Shown: one piece after another, positions 1-5,536 of the stretch | Position numbering within the stretch: the stretch's first letter is position 1 | How the letters are laid out: each line of letters opens with the position of its first letter | Assembly (NCBI GenBank): GCA_044348345.1 | Contig: JBIKSZ010000235.1 | Coordinates: 1 to 5,536 of the forward strand | Reading direction: 5' to 3' | DNA length: 5,536 bases | DNA from: Falsiroseomonas sp044348345 | Lineage (GTDB): Bacteria > Pseudomonadota > Alphaproteobacteria > Acetobacterales > Acetobacteraceae | The notes under the pieces: model-generated | Database searches by the model: none | Told to the model about the DNA's origin: nothing | What the model saw: only the letters and a program-made list of their open reading frames with translations | Position numbers and translations under genes: made by a program

Positions 1-703
1 AGATCTTCTCGAAGGGCGTCGCCTCGCGCCCGCGCAGCACCATGTCGAAGCGGTAGCCCAGCGCCCATTCGGGCTTGGTCACTTGCAGGTCGAATTTCGA
101 CACCAGCCTCTCCCGCGCCGCCTTGTCGGGTGTGGATTGGAAGACCGGATCGAGGTCGAGCAGCGGGTCGCCGGGGAAGTACATCTGCGTGATCATGCGC
201 TGGGCGAAGCCCGCGCCGTGCAGGCCGAAATGGATGTGGATCGGCCGCCAGGCGTTCCAGTGGTTCCGCCAGGGATAGGCGCCGGGCTTGATGCTGACGA
301 AGCTGTAGCGCCCTTCCTCATCGGTGAAGATGCGCGCGCGGCCTTCGAAATTCGGGTCGAGCGGCGCGTCGTGCTGGTCGCGCGGATGGTGGTAGCGGCC
401 CGACGCATTGGCCTGCCAGACCTCCAGCATCACGCCGCGCTGCGGGCGGCCATCCTCATCCGTCACGGTGCCAGCGACGATGATGCGCTCGCCCAGCGCG
501 CCCTTGCCGTTCACCTGGCTCATATCGGCCTGGACCGGATAGCGCGCGGGGTCGAAGCGCGGTGCGGCGATCTCGGTCAGCGTGTGGGGGATGCGCAGCA
601 GGGGCTGCTTCGGGTGGCGCTTATGCGTGCTGCCATAGGCCGGTGCATCGAGCGGTGGCTGCGTCCCTGGTTCGGGCCGACGGAAGGGGATGGGGTCGCT
701 CAC
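1..703 (-). CDS. pcaH: Protocatechuate 3,4-dioxygenase beta subunit (3' end at or just past the window edge)
   Basis: This is the iron-bearing beta subunit of the cytoplasmic intradiol dioxygenase that cleaves protocatechuate to beta-carboxy-cis,cis-muconate, the entry step of the protocatechuate branch. 234 codons are visible from a GTG start. All four Fe(III) ligands are present: Tyr104 (SGRYHH), Tyr143 (GAYPW), and His156 and His158 (RPIHIHF). Their spacing is the same as Tyr408, Tyr447, His460 and His462 of the Pseudomonas putida enzyme, and Arg153 and Trp145 match its Arg457 and Trp449. The last visible residues, FEKI, line up with the recalled C-terminal end of the P. putida protein. 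The next codon begins with T, so the stop may lie directly outside the window. The GTG is chosen because GAGGAG sits 8 nt upstream, it overlaps the pcaDC stop as GTGA, and the resulting length fits the family. Coupled translation with pcaDC is likely. The alpha subunit gene pcaG is expected next, but that is inference. Confidence 0.96.
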   Translation of the reverse strand, partial: MSDPIPFRRPEPGTQPPLDAPAYGSTHKRHPKQPLLRIPHTLTEIAAPRFDPARYPVQADMSQVNGKGALGERIIVAGTVTDEDGRPQRGVMLEVWQANASGRYHHPRDQHDAPLDPNFEGRARIFTDEEGRYSFVSIKPGAYPWRNHWNAWRPIHIHFGLHGAGFAQRMITQMYFPGDPLLDLDPVFQSTPDKAARERLVSKFDLQVTKPEWALGYRFDMVLRGREATPFEKI

Positions 704-1857
704 GCCGGGTTCTCCTCGGACAGGATACGCTTGGCGATCTTCAGCGCGGAATTGGCGGCCGGCACGCCGGCATAGGCGCCGACCTGCAGCAGGATTTCCG
801 CAAGCTCCTCGGCCGTCACGCCGGTGTTGCTTGTGGCGCGTACATGCAACTCGAATTCCTCGTGCCGGCCGAGTGCGGCCATCATCGCGAGCGTCAGCAT
901 GCTCCGCTGGTGGCGCGTCAGGCCCGGCCGCGTCCAGACACCGCCCCAGACATTGGCGGTGATCCAATCCTGGAAGGCGGCATCGAGCGCCGTCACATTC
1001 GCCTGCGCGCGCGCGACATGCGCAGCACCCAGCACCTGCTTGCGGATCGCGAGCCCGCCTTCCGCGCCCGGTGGCGGCGCGAAGGGCGCGAGATGGGCGA
1101 GGATCGCGGCGGTGCAGGCCTCGGCGCGCCCCAGCGTCGGGATATGCGCGGCCTCGGGGATGATGGTGAGCACCGCGCCCGGGATCATGTCCCGCAGCGC
1201 CTCGGCCATGGCGGGCGGGGTGGCGATGTCGCGGTCGCCGACGATCACCGTGGCCGGGCAGGCGATGCGGCCCGCGAGGTCTGCCGCACGCGCATCGCGC
1301 AGCGCCGCGGCCGCGCCGGCGTAACCCTGGCGGTCGGTGGCCAGCAGCATCCGCCGCAGCCCCTGCGAGGCCGCTGTCGAGGGATCCAGCACCCAGCGCG
1401 CCATGACCATCTGGGCCAGCGCCTCCGTCCCGCCGGCCAGTACTGCGTCGATGCGCTGCTGCCAGGAGTCGGGCGGGGGGAATTCCGCGGCGGTGTCCAT
1501 CAGGCAGAGCGAGGCGACGCGCTCCGGCGCCTCGGCCGCCATCTGCTGCGCGATGCGCCCGCCGATCGACAGCCCCACCACATGCGCCTGCCGCACGTCG
1601 AGCGCATCGAGCAGCCCGAGCGCGTCGCGCGCCAGCAGCGACATGGAATAGGGGCCCTGCGTAACACCTGAGAGGCCATGGCCCCGCAGATCCATCCGAA
1701 TGACACGGCGATGGCGCGCGATGGCCGCGGCCTGGGGGCCGAACACCTGCATGGACGTGCCGATGGAATGCAGCATCAGCACCGGCGGCTGGTCCGCCAG
1801 GCCGGGCGGGCCCTCGACCTCGGCGTGGAGGACGATGTCGCCGATCTGGAGGAACAT
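700..1857 (-). CDS. pcaDC: Bifunctional 3-oxoadipate enol-lactonase / 4-carboxymuconolactone decarboxylase (PcaDC, PcaL-type fusion)
   Basis: This 385-residue cytoplasmic protein carries two consecutive steps of the protocatechuate branch. The C-terminal part decarboxylates 4-carboxymuconolactone to 3-oxoadipate enol-lactone, which the N-terminal part hydrolyses to 3-oxoadipate. Residues 1 to about 257 are an alpha/beta hydrolase: oxyanion-hole region HSIGTS (30-35), DLRGHG (56-61), nucleophile elbow GLSIGG with Ser97, acid probably Asp210 in GDRDIATP, and His238 in EAAHIP. A short Pro/Ala/Gly linker (about 258-268) leads to a carboxymuconolactone decarboxylase domain (about 269-385) with VWTRPGL, RHEEFELHVRA and GVPAAN. 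The total is close to PcaD plus PcaC alone, so neither half looks truncated. The fusion is known in Rhodococcus and Streptomyces (PcaL) and is also annotated in some proteobacteria. The start is ATG without a clear Shine-Dalgarno, but the sequence begins as the family does. It lies 90 nt after pcaF and overlaps pcaH by 4 nt. Confidence 0.96.
   Translation of the reverse strand: MFLQIGDIVLHAEVEGPPGLADQPPVLMLHSIGTSMQVFGPQAAAIARHRRVIRMDLRGHGLSGVTQGPYSMSLLARDALGLLDALDVRQAHVVGLSIGGRIAQQMAAEAPERVASLCLMDTAAEFPPPDSWQQRIDAVLAGGTEALAQMVMARWVLDPSTAASQGLRRMLLATDRQGYAGAAAALRDARAADLAGRIACPATVIVGDRDIATPPAMAEALRDMIPGAVLTIIPEAAHIPTLGRAEACTAAILAHLAPFAPPPGAEGGLAIRKQVLGAAHVARAQANVTALDAAFQDWITANVWGGVWTRPGLTRHQRSMLTLAMMAALGRHEEFELHVRATSNTGVTAEELAEILLQVGAYAGVPAANSALKIAKRILSEENPA
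712..717 (-). promoter_or_regulatory. Ribosome binding site of pcaH
   Basis: GAGGAG on the minus strand lies 8 nt before the GTG at 703. It falls inside the last codons of pcaDC (encoding SEE). It supports the GTG start of pcaH and shows that pcaH can recruit ribosomes itself as well as by coupling through the GTGA overlap. Confidence 0.8.
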
Positions 1858-1908
1858 GGTCGTTGCGGGCCCGGGCTGTGACGGCAGGCAAATTCCCCCA
1901 ACCCGGCG

Positions 1909-1928
1909 CGCCCCGCAAGCGCGGGGCG
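1909..1928 (-). repeat. Intercistronic inverted repeat (8-bp stem, 4-nt loop) between pcaF and pcaDC
   Basis: The perfect arms CGCCCCGC and GCGGGGCG flank a 4-base loop (GCTT on the minus strand). The hairpin sits in the 90-nt spacer, 19 nt after the pcaF stop and 51 nt before the pcaDC start. No T-tract follows, so it does not look like an intrinsic terminator. An effect on mRNA processing or stability, or partial attenuation, is possible but is inference. Confidence 0.6.
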
Positions 1929-1947
1929 GCTGGGAGGGGGCGGCGGG

Positions 1948-3156
<1,209 letters not shown>

Positions 3157-3165
3157 TGCGGGGTT

Positions 3166-3172
3166 CCTCCTC
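3166..3172 (-). promoter_or_regulatory. Ribosome binding site of pcaF (decides the start)
   Basis: GAGGAGG on the minus strand, a near-perfect Shine-Dalgarno, lies 9 nt before the ATG at 3156. It rules in favour of that start over the in-frame ATG at 3231, and it suggests that pcaF is translated strongly. Confidence 0.88.
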
Positions 3173-3188
3173 GTTGGCAGGGGTTTCC

Positions 3189-3201
3189 CGCCCCGCGGGC
3201 G
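3189..3201 (-). repeat. Small GC inverted repeat in the dctM-pcaF spacer
   Basis: Five-base arms CGCCC and GGGCG are separated by three bases, directly after the dctM stop in the 50-nt spacer before pcaF. Alone it is weak and could be chance in GC-rich DNA. It is listed because its + strand sequence contains CGCCCCGC, the octamer found in the other two spacers of this operon. Confidence 0.35.
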
Positions 3202-3206
3202 TTGCG

Positions 3207-4529
3207 TCAACTGAGGACGCTGACGAGCCACAGCGACAAGGCGGGGAAGGCGACCAGCAGCACCAGCCGGATCACATCCATCGCCAGGAAGGGCAGCACG
3301 CCCCGGTAGGTTTGCGTGATCGGCACGTCGCGCGCGAGGCCGGAGACGACGAAGACATTCAGCCCGATCGGCGGGGCGGTCAGCCCGATGCCCACCACCA
3401 CCAGCACCAGTATGCCGAACCAGATCGCCGTCTCCTCCGTCGTCAGGCCGAAATCGAGCGCGGTGACGACGGGGAAGAAGACCGGCAGCGTCAGCAGAAT
3501 CATCGCCAGCTCGTCCATCACCGCGCCCAGGATGACGTAGGCGACCAGCAGCAGCACCAGCACGCCATAGGGCGGGAAATTCTGCTCGGTGATCCAGAGC
3601 GCGAGCAGGTCCGGCGCCTGGGACAGCGCGAGGAAGGCGTTGAACACCTCCGCACCCAGCAGGATGACGAAGATCATCGCCGAGGTCTCGGCGGTGGCGA
3701 GCAGGCTGTCCTTCACCTCCCGCCCGCCAAGCGTGCCGCGCAGCACGCCAACGGCAAGGGTCGCGATGCAGCCGATCGCGGCGCTCTCGGTCGGGGTGAA
3801 GACGCCGCCATAGATGCCGCCGACAACCACGATGGCGATCAGCAGCACGGGAATGACGTTGAGGAAGGCGCGGCGGCGCTCGGCGGCGGTCGGTGCCTCG
3901 CCCGGCGGGCCGAGCTCGGGGCGCAGCCGCACCATGATGGCGATGGCCAGGATGTAGAGCGCGGTGGCGATCAGGCCCGGGATCAGCGCGGCCATGAACA
4001 GCTTGGCGATGTTCTGCTCGGTGCTGATCGCATAGACGACCAGGATGACCGAGGGCGGGATGAGGATGCCGAGCGTGCCGCCAACCGCAATCGTGCCGGT
4101 GGAGAAGCCCGGGTCATAGCCATAGCGGCGCAGCTCCGGCAGCGCGGCGCGGCCGAAGGTGGCGGTGGTGGCGACCGAGCTGCCGCAAACAGCGCCGAAG
4201 CAGGCGCAGGCGCCGATCACGCCCATCGCCATGCCGCCGCGCTTGCGCCCGATCAGCGCATTGGCCGCCGCGAACAGGTCGCGCGCCAGCCCCCCGCGCT
4301 CCGCCAGCGCACCCATCAGGATAAACAGCGGGATGACGGAGAGCGTGTAGTTCGAGAACAGGTGATAGGGCGTGGTCTTGAGGTAGTTGCCGAGTGCCGT
4401 CCAATCCAGGATGTGGACATAGCCACCGATGCCGACCAGCAGCATCGCGAGCCCGACGGGCGCGCGAAGCGCGATCAGGCCAAGCAGCACCGCGAAGCCT
4501 GTCGCGGCCAGCGCGAATTCAGGCGCCAT
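3207..4529 (-). CDS. dctM: TRAP transporter large permease subunit (DctM family)
   Basis: This 440-residue inner-membrane protein is the ion-coupled translocation subunit of a tripartite ATP-independent periplasmic (TRAP) transporter. It works with the small membrane subunit and a periplasmic binding protein to import organic acids. The sequence is a succession of hydrophobic helices, about twelve. Family motifs are visible: LFILMGALAERGG (68-80), FGAVCGSSVATTATFG (111-126), GGTLGILIPPS (150-160), FTPTESAAIG (244-253), MDELAMILLTLP (338-349) and LTAPPIGLNVFV (383-394). The length fits the family. The start is the ATG in the TGATG junction with dctQ, where the first base of the ATG is the last base of the stop. 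The Shine-Dalgarno is poor, so translation is probably coupled to dctQ. The frame stays open upstream through dctQ and dctP, but the residues there do not resemble a transporter. Substrate cannot be read from this subunit; its place before pcaF suggests an aromatic or related acid. Confidence 0.96.
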   Translation of the reverse strand: MAPEFALAATGFAVLLGLIALRAPVGLAMLLVGIGGYVHILDWTALGNYLKTTPYHLFSNYTLSVIPLFILMGALAERGGLARDLFAAANALIGRKRGGMAMGVIGACACFGAVCGSSVATTATFGRAALPELRRYGYDPGFSTGTIAVGGTLGILIPPSVILVVYAISTEQNIAKLFMAALIPGLIATALYILAIAIMVRLRPELGPPGEAPTAAERRRAFLNVIPVLLIAIVVVGGIYGGVFTPTESAAIGCIATLAVGVLRGTLGGREVKDSLLATAETSAMIFVILLGAEVFNAFLALSQAPDLLALWITEQNFPPYGVLVLLLVAYVILGAVMDELAMILLTLPVFFPVVTALDFGLTTEETAIWFGILVLVVVGIGLTAPPIGLNVFVVSGLARDVPITQTYRGVLPFLAMDVIRLVLLVAFPALSLWLVSVLS

Positions 4530-5026
4530 CAGCGGCGCAGCCCCAGCAGCCGCGGCAGCCAGCACAGTCCGGCCAGCGCCGTCGCGGCGAAGCAAAGCGC
4601 ACCGATTCCGATCGCCCACCAATAGGGGATCGCCAGCAGCCCGATGGTGCGCGTGCCGCTGCGCCACGTGTCGAGCGTGCCGATCAGCATGCGTTCCGCC
4701 AGCCAGGCGGCGACCGCGACCCAGACCAGCATCCAGAATGCGTCCAGCGCGCCAGTGACGCGCGCCGGCAGCCAGGTGGTGAAGCTGTCCACCAGGATGT
4801 TGGCGCGCATGAGCGTGCCATAGGCGAGGAAGCCGAGGACGCCGATGCCCGCCGCGATGGAGACGATCTCGAAATCGCCGCGGATCGGGTGGTTGGTGGC
4901 CCAGCGCAGCACGACGGAGACGGTGGTGACGCAGCCCGCGAAGAGCAGAGACGCGCCGCCGAGCAGCGCGAGCGCGCGGGCGAGATGCGCGATGGGGCCG
5001 GTGGGGGAGGGGGTGCGCTCGCTCAA
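4529..5026 (-). CDS. dctQ: TRAP transporter small permease subunit (DctQ family), TTG start
   Basis: This 165-residue inner-membrane protein is the small membrane subunit of the TRAP transporter and is needed for the complex with DctM. Four hydrophobic segments fall at about 15-40, 54-73, 92-112 and 128-157, the usual DctQ topology. The stretch VVLRWATNHPIRGDFE (38-53), followed by a helix and MRANILVD (73-80), fits the family pattern of an Arg after helix 1, an acidic residue entering helix 2, and a polar segment ending in I-x-VD after it. The start is TTG at 5026. It has GGAG in a purine-rich tract 9 nt upstream, and no in-frame ATG occurs before residue 73, which would delete the first two helices. 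It begins 81 nt after the binding-protein gene, beyond a strong hairpin, and its stop shares one base with the dctM start. The weak start codon and the hairpin both point to lower expression than the binding protein. Confidence 0.92.
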   Translation of the reverse strand: MSERTPSPTGPIAHLARALALLGGASLLFAGCVTTVSVVLRWATNHPIRGDFEIVSIAAGIGVLGFLAYGTLMRANILVDSFTTWLPARVTGALDAFWMLVWVAVAAWLAERMLIGTLDTWRSGTRTIGLLAIPYWWAIGIGALCFAATALAGLCWLPRLLGLRR

Positions 5027-5033
5027 CCTGTCT

Positions 5034-5039
5034 CTCTCC
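5034..5039 (-). promoter_or_regulatory. Ribosome binding site of dctQ (supports the TTG start)
   Basis: GGAGAG lies in a purine-rich minus-strand tract just before the TTG at 5026, with the GGAG core 9 nt away. It is the main local evidence for the non-ATG start. It sits about 27 nt past the end of the spacer hairpin, so the hairpin itself need not block it. Confidence 0.65.
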
Positions 5040-5065
5040 CCCTACCTCGCTGCATGCCTCGCACC

Positions 5066-5097
5066 CGCCCCGCCCCCGGCGATGCGGGGGCGGGGCG
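5066..5097 (-). repeat. Strong intercistronic hairpin between dctP and dctQ (13-bp perfect stem, 6-nt loop)
   Basis: The arms CGCCCCGCCCCCG (5066-5078) and CGGGGGCGGGGCG (5085-5097) are perfect inverted repeats around a 6-base loop, all G/C in the stem. It starts 10 nt after the binding-protein stop and ends 39 nt before the dctQ start. No T-run follows, so it is not a standard intrinsic terminator. Binding proteins of TRAP and ABC importers are usually needed in excess over the membrane subunits. A stem-loop here would fit protection of the dctP mRNA 3' end or partial termination; the function is inference, the structure is seen. Confidence 0.75.
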
Positions 5098-5107
5098 ATG
5101 GCGTGGC

Positions 5108-5536
5108 TCAGGCGCGCGCGGCGCCGTGCTTGGCGATCAGCCCGCGCGCATCGGCCAGTAGCGCCGCGCCGTCGAAGCCGCGCTCGCGCGAGCCGGCGAT
5201 CCACGTGTCGAGCACGGGGCGCGTCGCGATCATCCAGCGCTCCTTCTCGGCTTCGGTGATCTGCACGATGCGGTTGTCGCGCCGGCGCGCGACCTGCTCG
5301 CGCACGACCGGGCCCTGTTCGTCCCACACCTTCGCCGCCATCTCGGCCGCGACCATGCCGGAATTCGCGTCCAGCACCTGACGCAGCTCCGCCGGCAGGC
5401 CGGCATAGCGCGCGGAGTTCATCGCGAGGATGAAGGTTGCGGTGTAGAGCGCCGGGTTGCCGGGGATCTCGGTGTGGTGGCGCACCAGCTCCTGCAGGCG
5501 GATGGAGGGCACGACCTCCCACGGCACCACGGCGCC
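5108..5536 (-). CDS. dctP: TRAP transporter solute-binding protein, C-terminal part (DctP family, 5' end outside window)
   Basis: The last 142 residues of a periplasmic substrate-binding protein are visible, running in from the window edge and ending at TGA. The fragment opens GAVVPWEVVPS, then LQELVRHHTEIPG, a pattern common in the ligand-facing C-terminal lobe of DctP proteins. It continues with a mostly helical tail typical of the family: GLPAELRQVLDANSG, then ITEAEKERW, DTWIAGSRERGFDGAALLADA and a C-terminal helix. DctP proteins are usually about 320-340 residues, so roughly 190 residues, including the signal peptide and the conserved ligand-binding Arg, are missing; the substrate class cannot be judged. 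A GTG at 5530 is an internal codon, not the start. The gene precedes dctQ and dctM in the usual P-Q-M order, with a hairpin in the spacer. The family call is firm because of those two neighbours. Confidence 0.92.
   Translation of the reverse strand, partial: GAVVPWEVVPSIRLQELVRHHTEIPGNPALYTATFILAMNSARYAGLPAELRQVLDANSGMVAAEMAAKVWDEQGPVVREQVARRRDNRIVQITEAEKERWMIATRPVLDTWIAGSRERGFDGAALLADARGLIAKHGAARA

Noticed and set aside
83..775. + strand open frame of 230 codons opposite pcaH
   Set aside because: The minus strand encodes PcaH with all iron ligands at the expected spacing, so the + strand frame is its shadow.
562..1671. Long + strand open frame (369 codons) opposite pcaDC and the pcaH start
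   Set aside because: Low-complexity, Arg/Gly-rich translation opposite a clear two-domain enzyme; a composition effect.
1909..1928. Intrinsic terminator between pcaF and pcaDC
   Set aside because: The stem is followed by GC-rich sequence with no run of T on the minus strand, so it was kept only as an inverted repeat.
3157..3231. N-terminal extension of pcaF by 25 residues from an ATG at 3231
   Set aside because: It would overlap the dctM end, lacks family similarity, and ignores the strong GAGGAGG before the ATG at 3156.
5066..5097. Intrinsic terminator after dctP
   Set aside because: The hairpin is strong but no T-tract follows it, and dctQ and dctM continue immediately. Partial termination remains possible but cannot be shown.
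4530..5522. Upstream extension of dctM by 331 codons, suggesting a large fused protein
   Set aside because: The extra part is out of frame with the real dctQ and dctP genes, is rich in Arg, His and Pro, and resembles no transporter domain. DctM begins naturally at the ATG at 4529.

Overview
The window is a compact stretch of a catabolic operon from a bacterium with GC-rich DNA (GC looks close to 70 percent by eye). Every supportable gene is on the minus strand. The codon use, the fused pcaDC gene and the linked TRAP transporter suggest an alphaproteobacterium, perhaps of the Acetobacteraceae/Roseomonas type. That placement is inference; nothing in the window proves the taxon.

In transcription order (high to low coordinates) the window holds: the C-terminal 142 residues of a TRAP solute-binding protein (5536-5108, dctP-like); an 81-nt spacer with a perfect 13-bp GC hairpin; the small TRAP membrane subunit (5026-4529, dctQ-like, TTG start); the large TRAP permease (4529-3207, dctM-like), whose ATG shares one base with the dctQ stop (TGATG); a 50-nt spacer; pcaF, 3-oxoadipyl-CoA thiolase (3156-1948); a 90-nt spacer with an 8-bp hairpin; pcaDC, a fusion of 3-oxoadipate enol-lactonase and 4-carboxymuconolactone decarboxylase (1857-700); and pcaH, protocatechuate 3,4-dioxygenase beta subunit (703 to the window edge), overlapping pcaDC by 4 nt (GTGA). 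The whole window is gene or short spacer; no gap reaches 300 bases. No promoter, terminator, regulator, RNA gene, mobile element or CRISPR array is visible.

Together the genes encode much of the protocatechuate branch of the beta-ketoadipate pathway. PcaH (with PcaG, presumably just beyond position 1) opens the ring of protocatechuate to beta-carboxy-cis,cis-muconate. PcaB (not in the window) makes 4-carboxymuconolactone. PcaDC decarboxylates that lactone and hydrolyses the enol-lactone to 3-oxoadipate. A CoA transferase (PcaIJ, not in the window) activates 3-oxoadipate, and PcaF cleaves it to succinyl-CoA and acetyl-CoA. The upstream TRAP transporter probably imports an aromatic acid feeding the pathway; its substrate cannot be read from the sequence.

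This is a recognisable catabolic locus, not an unknown system. The points most worth a second look are the TRAP-pca linkage, the hairpin between dctP and dctQ, and an octamer shared by all three intergenic spacers.
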